Below are positions 52,607 to 62,097 of a DNA stretch of 64,000 bases, in pieces. Positions within the stretch are counted from its first letter, which is position 1, and each line of letters opens with the position of its first letter. The position numbers and the translations under genes are program-made. This stretch comes from Hyphomicrobiales bacterium (GTDB lineage: Bacteria > Pseudomonadota > Alphaproteobacteria > Rhizobiales > Xanthobacteraceae), in NCBI GenBank assembly GCA_009377755.1, contig WHTM01000005.1:1-64000 (forward strand), written 5' to 3'. The notes under the pieces were generated by a model. It ran no database searches. It was not told where the DNA came from and saw only the letters and a program-made list of their open reading frames with translations.

Positions 52607-52865
52607 AGCGCACCGGCACGGTGCGACGGACGCGATTTCCGATCGGATTCGAGCTGACCCGCGGTGGCGCTTCACCGCTGCGATGGACGAAAAATGCCGG
52701 CAGACAAGGTCTGCAGCCAACGGTAAATTGTCCACGTGATGATATCCCGAACAACTCAGGACCGATCCATCGCTGGCCGCATCGGACCGGAATCGAGGCA
52801 GGAAGCGGCAGCGAACGCGCGGATGTAGGTTTTCGATGTTTTCGAGGAAAGTGGATTCGGTCAGC

Positions 52866-53867
52866 ATGCCCCGCGACACCCTGCGTCTGCATCCGGCGAT
52901 CAAGGACGTCGTGTTTGCTCACATTCCGAAGACCGCCGGCACGTCGATGCGCAACATGCTTGTCGCGGCGCTGCCGGGCGCCATCAAGATCTTCGACTAC
53001 GGTCCCGAGACCGGGAAAATCGAGGGCGACTTCGTCAATATGTTCACCGGCAACGCACAAACGCCGGAAGAGATTTTTGCGATGCGCGGCGAGTTGGCGC
53101 GGGATCAGAGCCTGCTTGTAAGCGGCCACTTCAATGTCGGCAAGTACCTCGGCGCATTCCACCCCGCCTCGTTCATCACTTTCCTGCGGCACCCCCTCGA
53201 ACGCATCGTCTCCTCCTACAAGTATTATGTCCGATCCCTGAGCTTCAAAGGATCGTTCTCCGAATTTTATGAAACGCCGGGCCACATCAACGCCCAATCC
53301 CGCATGCTCTGGGGCATCGATTTGCGTACGGTCGGCTTTATCGGACTGACCGAGTCCATGCCCGACATGATCGAGGCGCTGTCGCGCCATCTCGACGTGG
53401 ATCTGAGGAATCGCAAGGACAATACCGGCCGGCGCTTCGGTGGTCCGGCGATCGACGAGAGCGTCCGTTCCCGCATCATGGCGCTCAACGATGACGACAT
53501 GCAGCTTTATCGCCATGTGGAGGCCAATCTCGACTACTACACGAACTATCGCGGCCGGAGCAACGCCGGCCTGGCCCTTGCCAGGGGAACCGTGAACCTC
53601 GGCGGCAACGGCTTATTCCGAGGGTGGGCAGCGGCCTTTCAGGCCGGCCGTCTTGTCGAGATCGAGGTCAAGGCTGGAGCGCGGGTCATCCACCGCTGCT
53701 ACGCCGACCAGTTCATGCCGAACCTTAGGAAGCGACACCTCGTTTCTCACGGGGTCGGAGGCTTTTCGGTGCGGTTGCCCCCGCAGGTGCTTGCCGGACA
53801 GACCCACGTGCGCTTCGTCATCGCTGGAACCGAGCAGGATCTGGACGGTTCGCCCGTCACACTGTGA
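52866..53867 (+). CDS. Sulfotransferase-family protein with C-terminal beta-sandwich domain
   Basis: A 333-aa protein. The start is ATG 52866 (MPRDTLRLHPAIKDVVFAHI); ATG 52836 is possible. VVFAHIPKTAGTSMRNML near residue 14 is the 5'-phosphosulfate loop for PAPS. HPASFITFLRHPLERIVSSY near 100 is the 3'-phosphate site with Arg and Ser. From about 240, GTVNLGGNGLFRGWAAAFQA then CYADQFMPNLRKRHLVSHG and LAGQTHVRFVIAGTEQDLDG resemble a beta-sandwich found at the C-termini of some glycan-modifying enzymes. It probably sulfates a surface glycan; the acceptor is unknown. Confidence 0.85.
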   Translation: MPRDTLRLHPAIKDVVFAHIPKTAGTSMRNMLVAALPGAIKIFDYGPETGKIEGDFVNMFTGNAQTPEEIFAMRGELARDQSLLVSGHFNVGKYLGAFHPASFITFLRHPLERIVSSYKYYVRSLSFKGSFSEFYETPGHINAQSRMLWGIDLRTVGFIGLTESMPDMIEALSRHLDVDLRNRKDNTGRRFGGPAIDESVRSRIMALNDDDMQLYRHVEANLDYYTNYRGRSNAGLALARGTVNLGGNGLFRGWAAAFQAGRLVEIEVKAGARVIHRCYADQFMPNLRKRHLVSHGVGGFSVRLPPQVLAGQTHVRFVIAGTEQDLDGSPVTL

Positions 53868-53892
53868 CGGGCGGTGCCCGCCTGCTCACGCA

Positions 53893-55605
53893 TCAAAACA
53901 AAAAATACCGCTGCGCCATCGGCAGCACCTCGGCGGGCGCGCAGGTGAGCAGCTCGCCGTCGGCACGCACCTCGTAGGTCTCGGCATCGACCTCGATCTT
54001 CGGTGTTGCGTCGTTGTGCACCATGCTCTTCTTCGAGATGCCGCCGCGCGTGTTCTCGACCGCCACGAGTTGCTTCTGGATGCCGAGCTTCTTCGCCAAG
54101 CCGCCGCGCACCGCCGCCTTGGAGGCGAACACCACCGACGAGGCCGTGAGCGAGCGGCCGAAGGCCGCGAACATCGGCCGGTAGTGCACCGGCTGTGGCG
54201 TCGGGATCGAGGCGTTGGGATCGCCCATCGGCGCGGCGACGATTGAGCCGCCCTTGATGATGCACTCCGGCTTGACACCGAAGAAGGCCGGCGCCCACAG
54301 CACCAGATCGGCGAGCTTGCCCTTCTCGACCGAGCCGATGTGCTTCGAGATGCCGTGCGCGATCGCCGGATTGATCGTGTATTTGGCGATATAGCGCTTG
54401 GCGCGGACATTGTCGTTGTCGCCCTTCTCCTGGGTCAGCGGCCCGCGCTGCACCTTCATCTTGTGCGCGGTCTGCCAGGTGCGGATGATCACCTCGCCGA
54501 CGCGGCCCATGGCTTGCGAGTCCGACGCCATGATCGACAAGGCGCCGAGGTCGTGCAGGATGTCCTCCGCCGCGATCGTCTCCTTGCGGATGCGGCTCTC
54601 GGCGAAGGCGATATCTTCCGGAATCGACGGATCGAGATGGTGGCACACCATCAGCATGTCGAGGTGCTCGTCGATGGTGTTGCGGGTGAACGGCCGCGTC
54701 GGATTGGTCGATGACGGCAGCACGTTGCGCAGGCTAGCGACCTTCATGATGTCGGGCGCGTGCCCGCCGCCGGCGCCTTCGGTGTGGTAGGCGTGGATGG
54801 TGCGGCCCTTGAATGCCTTGATGGTGTCCTCGACGAAGCCACTCTCGTTCAATGTGTCAGTGTGGATCATCACCTGCACGTCGTAGTCGTCGGCCACGCT
54901 GAGGCAGTTGTCGATCGCCGCCGGCGTCGTGCCCCAGTCCTCGTGCAGCTTGAGCGCGCAGGCGCCGGCCTCGACCTGCTCGACCAGCGCTGCCGGGCGC
55001 GAGGCATTGCCCTTGCCGGCGAAGCCGAGATTGACCGGGAAGGCATCCGCCGCCTGGATCATGCGGCCGATGTGCCACGGCCCGGGCGTGCAGGTGGTGG
55101 CGTTGGTGCCGGCCGCCGGCCCGGTGCCGCCGCCCAGCATGGTGGTGATGCCCGACATCAGCGCGTCGTCGATCTGTTGCGGGCAGATGAAATGGATGTG
55201 CGCGTCGAAACCGCCGGCGGTGAGAATCTTGCCTTCGCCCGCGATGATCTCCGTACCAGGACCAATCACGATGCCGACGTTCGGCTGGATATCGGGATTG
55301 CCGGCCTTGCCGATGCCGGCGATGCGGCCGTCCTTGATGCCGACGTCGGCCTTGACGATGCCCCAGTGGTCGAGGATCAGCGCATTGGTGATGACAGTGT
55401 CGACCGCGCCGCGCGCACGCGTCACCTGGCTCTGGCCCATGCCGTCCCGGATCACCTTGCCGCCGCCGAACTTCACCTCCTCGCCGTAGGTGGTGAAGTC
55501 CCTCTCGACCTCAATGATCAGGTCGGTGTCGGCGAGCCGCACGCGGTCGCCGATGGTGGGGCCGAACATGTCAGCATAGGCGCGGCGCTCGATCTTGTAG
55601 GTCAC
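53893..55605 (-). CDS. ureC: Urease subunit alpha
   Basis: Catalytic subunit hydrolysing urea at a dinickel centre; 570 aa. [12 protein letters not shown] near residue 133 gives the two His ligands. [18 protein letters not shown] near 210 has the carbamylated Lys and a His. [16 protein letters not shown] near 243, [20 protein letters not shown] near 265 and [13 protein letters not shown] near 318 (flap His) are intact, as is [17 protein letters not shown] near 353 (Asp ligand). Starts at ATG 55605. Last gene of the urt-ureDABC run. Confidence 0.98.
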   Translation of the reverse strand: MTYKIERRAYADMFGPTIGDRVRLADTDLIIEVERDFTTYGEEVKFGGGKVIRDGMGQSQVTRARGAVDTVITNALILDHWGIVKADVGIKDGRIAGIGKAGNPDIQPNVGIVIGPGTEIIAGEGKILTAGGFDAHIHFICPQQIDDALMSGITTMLGGGTGPAAGTNATTCTPGPWHIGRMIQAADAFPVNLGFAGKGNASRPAALVEQVEAGACALKLHEDWGTTPAAIDNCLSVADDYDVQVMIHTDTLNESGFVEDTIKAFKGRTIHAYHTEGAGGGHAPDIMKVASLRNVLPSSTNPTRPFTRNTIDEHLDMLMVCHHLDPSIPEDIAFAESRIRKETIAAEDILHDLGALSIMASDSQAMGRVGEVIIRTWQTAHKMKVQRGPLTQEKGDNDNVRAKRYIAKYTINPAIAHGISKHIGSVEKGKLADLVLWAPAFFGVKPECIIKGGSIVAAPMGDPNASIPTPQPVHYRPMFAAFGRSLTASSVVFASKAAVRGGLAKKLGIQKQLVAVENTRGGISKKSMVHNDATPKIEVDAETYEVRADGELLTCAPAEVLPMAQRYFLF

Positions 55606-55779
55606 GACAATACCCGTTATCCACAGGGCCCTTGACGAATCATGGATTGCTCTCCGGCATCCTCGCGCTTATCATCATGTTAGCTCGTAACGTTGCTTAG
55701 GAGGGTTGAGCGGGTGGTTTGAGGCATCGATCGCGGTTGTTGCGCAAGCGACGACAGGTGGTTGAGGTTTCACTGCACG

Positions 55780-56190
55780 TTACCTCTTCGGAGTAGAGTT
55801 AGGAGCTCTGCGGGCAGGCTTCGGCCTGCCCGCTGCTTTTCTAGGTCTTGATTTTTTCGTGGCGGATTTTTGCGTCTTGGTCTTGTCCAGCGCGCCCATC
55901 ACCGCCTGGCGGAAACCGTAGACGGTGCGCGTGCCGGCGAGCGCGACCAGCGTCACCTCGCGGCTTTGGCCCGGCTCAAAGCGCACGGCAGTGCCGGCCG
56001 GAATGTTGAGCCGCGTGCCGCGCGCCTTCGCCCGGTCGAATTTTAGCGCCGGATTGGTCTCGAAGAAATGATAGTGCGAGCCGACCTGGATCGGCCGGTC
56101 TCCGGTATTGGCGACGGTCAGTGCGGTGGCCTTGCGGCCGGCGTTTAGCTCGATATCGCCGTCCTTAACGAACAACTCGCCGGGGATCAT
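55780..56190 (-). CDS. ureB: Urease subunit beta with basic C-terminal tail
   Basis: A structural urease subunit. The core of ~102 residues begins [40 protein letters not shown] near 24 and [20 protein letters not shown] near 72 are standard. After GALDK a 34-residue Lys/Arg/Pro-rich tail follows ([20 protein letters not shown]...), longer than the usual ~100-106 aa. The 174 nt to ureC hold no recognisable gene or repeat. The 145 nt to ureA are a palindromic repeat. Confidence 0.95.
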   Translation of the reverse strand: MIPGELFVKDGDIELNAGRKATALTVANTGDRPIQVGSHYHFFETNPALKFDRAKARGTRLNIPAGTAVRFEPGQSREVTLVALAGTRTVYGFRQAVMGALDKTKTQKSATKKSRPRKAAGRPKPARRAPNSTPKR

Positions 56191-56205
56191 GGGTGCCTCT
56201 CAGCT

Positions 56206-56324
56206 TGTGTCCCGGACGCGGTGCAGCACGAAGTGATGCACCGCTGATCCGGGACCGTTCCAGTCTGTCACGATCCCGGGTCTGCAGCGCACCACTGCGT
56301 AGTGCGCTGCGCCCGGGAAACGCG
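56206..56324. repeat. Interspersed palindromic repeat between ureA and ureB
   Basis: GTGTCCCGGACGCGGTGCAG with GCACGAAGTGATGC and GCTGATCCGGGA on the left. GATCCCGGGTCTGCAGCGCA, then CACTGCGTAGTGCGCTGCGC and CCGGGA, on the right. Several nested hairpins. A close relative lies at 58178-58337. Confidence 0.85.
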
Positions 56325-56335
56325 GCAAGTCATCC

Positions 56336-56638
56336 TCATCGTATCGGCTCATGTACCGTCACCAATTTGGTTCCGTCTGGAAACGTCGCCTCAACCTGGA
56401 TCTCGTGGATCATCTCGGCGATGCCGTCCATCACCTGGTCGCGGCGCAGTACCTCGGCACCGGTCTGCATCAGCTCGGCGACGGTGCGGCCGTCGCGCGC
56501 GCCCTCGACGATGAAATCGGAAATCAGCGCCACCGCCTCGGGATGGTTGAGCTTGACGCCGCGTTCGAGGCGCCGGCGTGCCACCATCGCGGCCGTCGCC
56601 ACCAGCAGCTTGTCCTTCTCGCGCGGAGTGAGATGCAT
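56336..56638 (-). CDS. ureA: Urease subunit gamma
   Basis: A 100-aa structural subunit. It begins [20 protein letters not shown], the typical urease-gamma start. [20 protein letters not shown] near 31 and VPDMIxE-like [20 protein letters not shown] near 69 follow, and it ends [11 protein letters not shown]. It lies 10 nt after ureD. Confidence 0.97.
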   Translation of the reverse strand: MHLTPREKDKLLVATAAMVARRRLERGVKLNHPEAVALISDFIVEGARDGRTVAELMQTGAEVLRRDQVMDGIAEMIHEIQVEATFPDGTKLVTVHEPIR

Positions 56639-56648
56639 GCGGCTCCTC

Positions 56649-57473
56649 TCAGTTCAACCACAGCCGCGGCAGCGGCGCGGCGCGCAGCGTCTGCAACACC
56701 AGCGCCAGATCGTGGCGCAGCGCCGCACCATCGATCGCACACAGGCGCACCGACGCGATGCCGTTCCACGACGAGACGCCGACCTCGCCCCGGTATTCCT
56801 GCCCGCAGCCGCGGACGGCGGCAACAGTCGCATCGTTACCGGGAACGACGAGCACCGTCGCCACCGCCACACGCCCTCCCGCGATCGCCGGCTCGGCAAG
56901 CCGGGCGGCGATCGCCCCATCGAGGCGAATTGACTCCGCATAGATCAGCCGCCCGGCGCGGCGGACGCGCCAGCGGTCGGTGAAGCATCCTTCCGTGACC
57001 CGCTCGCCCATCGCGGTGCGGCCGAACACGATTGCTTCGGCCAGCAGCAGGCGCGCGTCGGCGGCCAGCTCCACATCGACGCCGCGGGCAAGCCGAGCGG
57101 CATCGAACAGGATCGTCTCCTGCGGCATCCACGCGAGGCTTGCGCCGGCGCCAACGTTCAGCGTCACACCGATCTCGGCTGGAGGCCCGAGCGCGCGATA
57201 GACTTTCTCCGCCGCCGCGCTGGTTACCACCAACGCCGCCCCCCCGCCTGCCGTCACCGTGATGTCGAGGCGATCGCCGCCGGCGATGCCGCCGGCGGTG
57301 TTGACGATCACCGCCTCGGCTTCACGTCCCGGCGCACCGGGAACGCGCACGCGCAGCGGCCCGTCTTCGAAGACGTGGGCACGCCGGGTGAGGCCTGCGT
57401 GCTGCTTCACGGCAAGATCGATACGGCCGACGGCGCGGTTGGCGGCGAAGGCATCAGCAGTCATCAGCATCAC
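56649..57473 (-). CDS. ureD: Urease accessory protein UreD
   Basis: A 274-aa scaffold for apo-urease activation (UreH family). [20 protein letters not shown] near residue 17, [20 protein letters not shown] near 53 and [20 protein letters not shown] near 108 are signatures. [16 protein letters not shown] near 145 and [20 protein letters not shown] near 162 follow. Its ATG overlaps the urtE stop (ATGA), linking transporter and urease in one transcript. Confidence 0.95.
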   Translation of the reverse strand: MMLMTADAFAANRAVGRIDLAVKQHAGLTRRAHVFEDGPLRVRVPGAPGREAEAVIVNTAGGIAGGDRLDITVTAGGGAALVVTSAAAEKVYRALGPPAEIGVTLNVGAGASLAWMPQETILFDAARLARGVDVELAADARLLLAEAIVFGRTAMGERVTEGCFTDRWRVRRAGRLIYAESIRLDGAIAARLAEPAIAGGRVAVATVLVVPGNDATVAAVRGCGQEYRGEVGVSSWNGIASVRLCAIDGAALRHDLALVLQTLRAAPLPRLWLN

Positions 57474-58165
57474 AACGCCATCGTGCGGCGCAGCTCGGCT
57501 TCGTCCATGTCGGCGCGGCTGGCCGCATAGACGACGGCGCCGCGGTCCATCACGGCGAAATAGTCGCCAAGCTCACGGGCGAAGTCGAGATACTGCTCCA
57601 CCAGCACGATCGCCATCTCGCCGAGATCGCGCAGGTAGGCGATGGCGCGGCCGATGTCCTTGATGATCGACGGCTGGATGCCTTCGGTCGGCTCATCGAG
57701 CAGCAGCACGCGCGGCCGCATCACCAGCGCGCGGCCGATCGCCAGTTGCTGCTGCTGGCCGCCCGAAAGATCGCCGCCGCGCCTGCGCAGCATGTCGCTG
57801 AGGACCGGAAACAGGTTGAACACTTCGTCGGGAATCGTCCGCTGATCGCGCCGCAGCGGCGCGAAGCCGGTCTTGAGATTCTCCTCGACCGAAAGCAACG
57901 GAAAAATCTCGCGTCCCTGGGGGCAGTAGGCGACGCCGTGGCGCGCACGCTGCGCCGGGCGCAGCGTCGTTATATCGACACCGTCGAGCATGATCGTGCC
58001 GCGGCTCACCAGGTGTTGACCGGCGAGAGCGTCCAGCAGGCTGGTCTTGCCGACGCCGTTGCGCCCAAGCACGCAGGTCACCTTGCCGGTCTCCGCGGTG
58101 AGCGAGACATTACGCAGCGCCCGCGCCGCGCCGTAGTGGAGGTCGATGGATTTCACGTCGAGCAT
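57470..58165 (-). CDS. urtE: Urea ABC transporter ATPase UrtE
   Basis: LivF-type ATPase; 231 aa from ATG 58165 (MLDVKSIDLHYGAARALRNV); longer upstream frame lies in a repeat. VLGRNGVGKTSLLDALAG near residue 32 is Walker A. GVAYCPQGREIFPLLSVEEN near 80 is the Q-loop, DLSGGQQQQLAIGRALVMRP near 132 the signature, and VLLLDEPTEGIQPSIIKDIG near 155 (typical of UrtE) is Walker B. ELGDYFAVMDRGAVVYAA follows. Confidence 0.96.
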   Translation of the reverse strand: MLDVKSIDLHYGAARALRNVSLTAETGKVTCVLGRNGVGKTSLLDALAGQHLVSRGTIMLDGVDITTLRPAQRARHGVAYCPQGREIFPLLSVEENLKTGFAPLRRDQRTIPDEVFNLFPVLSDMLRRRGGDLSGGQQQQLAIGRALVMRPRVLLLDEPTEGIQPSIIKDIGRAIAYLRDLGEMAIVLVEQYLDFARELGDYFAVMDRGAVVYAASRADMDEAELRRTMAL

Positions 58166-58177
58166 GTAACTCTCCGC

Positions 58178-58337
58178 TCGTGTCCCGGACGCATTGCAGC
58201 ATGAAAATGCTGCATGCTGATCCGGGATCGTTATACATTCCGTGTCCGTGGCGATCCCGGGTCTGCAGCGCACCACCATAGCGCGCGAAGACGCGCGTTA
58301 AACGCGCTTATGGCGCTGCGCCGCGCCCGGGACACGC
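58178..58337. repeat. Interspersed palindromic repeat between urtE and urtD
   Basis: CGTGTCCCGGACGCATTGCA, then GCATGAAAATGCTGCATGC and GATCCGGGA on the left; GATCCCGGGTCTGCAGCGCA, then CGCGCGAAGACGCGCG and GCGCCCGGGACACG on the right. The ends CGTGTCCCGG and CCGGGACACG are inverted. Closely related to 56206-56324. Confidence 0.87.
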
Positions 58338-58340
58338 GCC

Positions 58341-59096
58341 TCACCTTCCCAGATACACCTCGATCACCCGCTCGTCGGTCGAGACCTGGTCGATCGTGCC
58401 TTCCGCAAGCACCGAACCTTCGTGCAGCACCGTGACCTTGACGCCGAGTTCGCGCACGAAGGTCATGTCATGCTCCACCACCACGACCGTCCGGTCCTGG
58501 TTGATCTGCTTGAGCAGCTCCGCGGTCTGCTGCGTCTCGGAATCGGTCATGCCGGCCACCGGCTCGTCCACCAGCAACAGCTTCGGCTGCTGCGCCAGCA
58601 GCATGCCGATCTCGAGCCATTGCTTCTGGCCGTGCGAGAGGCTTCCGGCGAGCCGGTCGCGCACCGGCTTGAGGCGAATCGTGTCGAGCAGCTTGTCGAT
58701 GCGGCGCAGCTCCTCCACGCTCTCGAACCAGCGCAGCGTCGCCAGAGCACGGCGGTCGTTCTTCAGCGCCAGATGCAGGTTGTCCTCGACAGTGTGGAAG
58801 TCGAACACCGTCGGCTTCTGGAACTTGCGGCCGATGCCGAGCTCGGCGATCTCGGTCTCGTCGAGCTTGGTGAGGTCGTGGACACCGTCGAAATACACGT
58901 CGCCGTCATCGGGCCGCGTCTTGCCTGTGACGATATCCATCATCGTCGTCTTGCCGGCGCCGTTCGGGCCGATGATGGCGCGCATCTCGCCCGGCTCGAT
59001 GGCGAGCGAGAGGTTGTTGATGGCGCGGAAGCCGTCGAACGCGACGGTGACGCCGCTGAGGTAGAGCATCGCGGTGGTGATGCGGACGTCGACCAT
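58341..59096 (-). CDS. urtD: Urea ABC transporter ATPase UrtD
   Basis: LivG-type ATPase, 251 aa. LSGVTVAFDGFRAINNLSLA near residue 13 opens it. AIIGPNGAGKTTMMDIVTG near 40 is Walker A. GIGRKFQKPTVFDFHTVEDN near 87 is the Q-loop, SLSHGQKQWLEIGMLLAQQP near 152 the signature (LSHGQ) and LLLVDEPVAGMTDSETQQTA near 174 (typical of UrtD) Walker B. Starts 3 nt after the urtC stop. Confidence 0.96.
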   Translation of the reverse strand: MVDVRITTAMLYLSGVTVAFDGFRAINNLSLAIEPGEMRAIIGPNGAGKTTMMDIVTGKTRPDDGDVYFDGVHDLTKLDETEIAELGIGRKFQKPTVFDFHTVEDNLHLALKNDRRALATLRWFESVEELRRIDKLLDTIRLKPVRDRLAGSLSHGQKQWLEIGMLLAQQPKLLLVDEPVAGMTDSETQQTAELLKQINQDRTVVVVEHDMTFVRELGVKVTVLHEGSVLAEGTIDQVSTDERVIEVYLGR

Positions 59097-59099
59097 GGC

Positions 59100-60275
59100 T
59101 TATTCCGCCGGGTGCGGGTTGGTAAGCGGCGCCGCCCCCGTTTGCGGCGCCTCGGACGGCTCCGGCTTGGCACTGCGCCGCTCGTCCCACCAGTGTTGCA
59201 GCGTGCCGATGATGCCGCGCGGCAGCAGTAGCGTGACGCCGATGAACAGCCCGCCGAGTACGAATAGCCAGTAGGGTGCCAGCAGCCCGGTGGTGAAGAA
59301 GGTCTTGCCGTAGTTGACGAGGACGGCCCCTAGAACCGCCCCGGTGAGCGTACCGCGGCCACCGACCGCCACCCAGATCACCGCCTCGATGGAGTTGGCC
59401 GGCGCGAATTCGCTCGGATTGATGATGCCGACCTGCGGCACGTAGAGCGCGCCGGCGACGCCCGCCATGCAGGCCGACAGCGTGAAGGCGAACAGCTTGT
59501 AGGACTCGACACGATAGCCGAGGAAGCGCGTCCGCGCTTCGGCGTCGCGCACCGCGATCAGCACCTTGCCGTATTTCGACGTCACCAGCGCCCGGCAGAT
59601 GAAAAAGCCGAGAGCCAGCGCCACGCAGGAGGAAAAAAACAGCGCCGCGCGCGTGCCGTCGGCCTGCACGTTAAAGCCGAGGATATCCTTGAAATCGGTG
59701 AGCCCGTTGTTGCCGCCGAAGCCGAAATTGTTGCGGAAGAAGCCAAGCATCAGCGCATAGGTCAGCGCCTGGGTAATGATCGAGAGATAAACGCCGGTGA
59801 CGCGCGAGCGGAAGGCGAACCAGCCGAATACGAAAGCGAGCAGCCCCGGCACCAGCAGCACCATCAGCGCCGCGAACCAGAACATGTCGAAGCCGTACCA
59901 GTACCAGGGCAGTTCCGGCCAGTTCAGGAACACCATGAAGTCGGGACGCACCGGGTCCGCATAGACGCCGCGGGTGCCGATCTGCCGCATCAGGTACATG
60001 CCCATGGCGTAGCCGCCGAGCGCGAAAAACGCGCCGTGGCCGAGCGAGAGGATGCCGGCATAGCCCCAGATCAGGTCGATCGACAGCGCCAGCAACGCGT
60101 AGCAGAGGTATTTGCCGAACAGCGCCACCGCATAGGTGGAGACGTGGAACGGCGATGTCGGCGGCACCAGCAGGTTGGCGAGCGGCACCAGCACGGAGAA
60201 GGCGGCCAGCAAAGCGAGGAAGACCCAGGCGCCGCGATCGAGAATGCGGGTGAGCGGAAACGGGCCGATTCTCAT
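59100..60275 (-). CDS. urtC: Urea ABC transporter permease UrtC
   Basis: LivM-type permease, 391 aa, about ten membrane spans. SIDLIWGYAGILSLGHGAFF near residue 65 and ALGGYAMGMYLMRQIG following are the LivM/UrtC signature. FRNNFGFGGNNGLTDFKDIL near 175 is specific to urea-type UrtC. SEFAPANSIEAVIWVAVGGR near 290 and GTLTGAVLGAVLVNYGKT follow. The C-terminus is soluble and Pro/Ala-rich. Confidence 0.96.
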   Translation of the reverse strand: MRIGPFPLTRILDRGAWVFLALLAAFSVLVPLANLLVPPTSPFHVSTYAVALFGKYLCYALLALSIDLIWGYAGILSLGHGAFFALGGYAMGMYLMRQIGTRGVYADPVRPDFMVFLNWPELPWYWYGFDMFWFAALMVLLVPGLLAFVFGWFAFRSRVTGVYLSIITQALTYALMLGFFRNNFGFGGNNGLTDFKDILGFNVQADGTRAALFFSSCVALALGFFICRALVTSKYGKVLIAVRDAEARTRFLGYRVESYKLFAFTLSACMAGVAGALYVPQVGIINPSEFAPANSIEAVIWVAVGGRGTLTGAVLGAVLVNYGKTFFTTGLLAPYWLFVLGGLFIGVTLLLPRGIIGTLQHWWDERRSAKPEPSEAPQTGAAPLTNPHPAE

Positions 60276-60282
60276 GTGGCCA

Positions 60283-60400
60283 TCCTTCGAGACACGCGCT
60301 TTGCGCGCTCCTCAGGATGAGGACCTCGTTTGCGGCTGGCGGATTCCAGAGTCCTCATGGTGAGGAGCGCAGCAAAGCTGCGCGTCTCGAACCATGGCGG
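60283..60400. repeat. Interspersed palindromic repeat between urtC and urtB
   Basis: CATCCTTCGAGACACGCGCT, GCGCTCCTCAGGATGAGGAC on the left pair with GTCCTCATGGTGAGGAGCGC, GCGTCTCGAACCATGG on the right. The left arm holds ACGCGCTTTGCGCGC and the right GCAGCAAAGCTGC as small hairpins. It fills almost the entire 142-nt gap in an otherwise continuous operon. Confidence 0.9.
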
Positions 60401-60417
60401 CCCACTCCGATGGGTCA

Positions 60418-62034
60418 TCATGCCTCCACCGCCCGTCCCCGCAGCGCGAACATGCCGCGCGGGCGCTTCTGGATGAACAGGATGATGAGGACCAGGATCG
60501 CGATCTTGGCGAGCACCGCACCGGCATAAGGCTCGAGGAACTTATTGGCGATACCGAGCGTGAAAGCGCCGACCAGCGTACCCCACAGATTTCCAACACC
60601 GCCGAACACCACGACCATGAACGAGTCGATGATGTAGCCCTGGCCGAGATTGGGGCTGACGTTGTCGATCTGCGACAGCGCCACGCCGGCGATGCCGGCG
60701 ATGCCGGAGCCGAGGCCGAAGGTCAACGCGTCGATGCGCGCGGTGCGGATGCCCATCGACGCGGCCATCGCGCGATTCTGCGTCACCGCGCGCATTTCCA
60801 GGCCCAGCCGCGTGAAACGCAACAGCGCCAGCAGGGCGACGAACACCAGCAGCGTGAACACGATGATCCACAGCCGGTTGTATGTGATGGTGATCTGCCC
60901 GACCTCGAAGGCGCCGCTCATCCACGACGGCGAGCCGACTTCGCGGTTGGTCGGGCCGAAGGTGGTCCGCACCGCCTGCTGCAGCACCAGCGACAGGCCC
61001 CAGGTGGCGAGCAGGGTCTCCAGCGGCCGGCCATAGAGGAAGCGGATGATGCCGCGCTCGATGCCGATGCCGACGATTCCAGCGACCAGGAACGCGAGCG
61101 GAATGGCAACCGCCAGCGACCAGTCGAAAAGCCCGGGATAGGAGGTGCGGATGATCTCCTGCACCACGAAGGTCGTATAGGCGCCGAGCATCACCATCTC
61201 GCCGTGCGCCATGTTGATGACCCCCATCACGCCGAATGTGATGGCCAGGCCGATCGCGGCCAGCATCAGCACCGAGCCGAGCGAAAGCCCGTACCAGGCG
61301 TTCTGAACGCCGCTCCACAGAGCGAGGTTGTTCTGTATGCTGCCGACGGCGTCTGCGGCTGCCTTCCTCACCGGCGCCGCCGTTTCCGCCGGCAGACCGC
61401 CGAGCACCGCTAATGCATCCTGATCGCCGCGGTCGCGCACGATCGCGACCGCAGCCAACTTGTCGGCCTCCTTGGCGTCGGACTGCATCAGGATGACGGC
61501 GGCCCGCGCTTGGGAGAGGGCGCGCCTGACGCCCTGGCTGATTTCCTTCGCGATGGCGGTATCGAGGGCTGGCAAGGCGCTCTCGTCACGCGACTTGAAC
61601 ACCGCCTGTGCCGCCTCAAAACGCCGTCTTGCGTCGGGGGACAGCAGCGTCAAGCTGCCCAGCGCCGCGTCGATCGCCCGGCGCACGCGGTTGTTGATCC
61701 GCACATCGGTGAGATCGGCCGGCGGCGCTGCGAGTGGCTGACCCGTTGCGGCATTCCTGAGCGCGCCGGACGCGCCCTTGATCACGATCGTCTTGCTGCC
61801 GGGGCTCATCATCAGCCGACGGTCCTGCAGCGCCCGGATCACCTCTTCGGCCATCACATGGCCGCTTGCTGCCACGCCGCCGATGGCGGCATCGGTGTCG
61901 CTGTAGCTGTCGGCGAGGAAGCGGGCGAGAGAGTCTTCATAGGGACCGGCGCGAAGCGGCGCGGCAGCGACAATCATCAAGCCAATGACAAAGACGAGCG
62001 CGACTGCGCTGTCGAAGATCTTATGCATTTCCAA
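60418..62034 (-). CDS. urtB: Urea ABC transporter permease UrtB with long N-terminal periplasmic region
   Basis: LivH-type permease, 538 aa. A signal-like segment (about 8-28) leads into a ~210-residue extracytoplasmic Ala-rich helical region. Eight or so membrane spans follow from about 250. LAITFGVMGVINMAHGEMVM near 262, RPLETLLATWGLSLVLQQAV near 335 and FMVVVFGGVGNLWGTLVGAF near 475 are UrtB/LivH landmarks. Extended UrtB proteins of this size are usual for urea transporters. Confidence 0.95.
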   Translation of the reverse strand: MEMHKIFDSAVALVFVIGLMIVAAAPLRAGPYEDSLARFLADSYSDTDAAIGGVAASGHVMAEEVIRALQDRRLMMSPGSKTIVIKGASGALRNAATGQPLAAPPADLTDVRINNRVRRAIDAALGSLTLLSPDARRRFEAAQAVFKSRDESALPALDTAIAKEISQGVRRALSQARAAVILMQSDAKEADKLAAVAIVRDRGDQDALAVLGGLPAETAAPVRKAAADAVGSIQNNLALWSGVQNAWYGLSLGSVLMLAAIGLAITFGVMGVINMAHGEMVMLGAYTTFVVQEIIRTSYPGLFDWSLAVAIPLAFLVAGIVGIGIERGIIRFLYGRPLETLLATWGLSLVLQQAVRTTFGPTNREVGSPSWMSGAFEVGQITITYNRLWIIVFTLLVFVALLALLRFTRLGLEMRAVTQNRAMAASMGIRTARIDALTFGLGSGIAGIAGVALSQIDNVSPNLGQGYIIDSFMVVVFGGVGNLWGTLVGAFTLGIANKFLEPYAGAVLAKIAILVLIILFIQKRPRGMFALRGRAVEA

Positions 62035-62097
62035 AGTTCCCGGCTTTGGAGAAGTTCGGAGGCGGCGCGGCCCGCCGCCTCCGCAGCCAGCGAGGTA

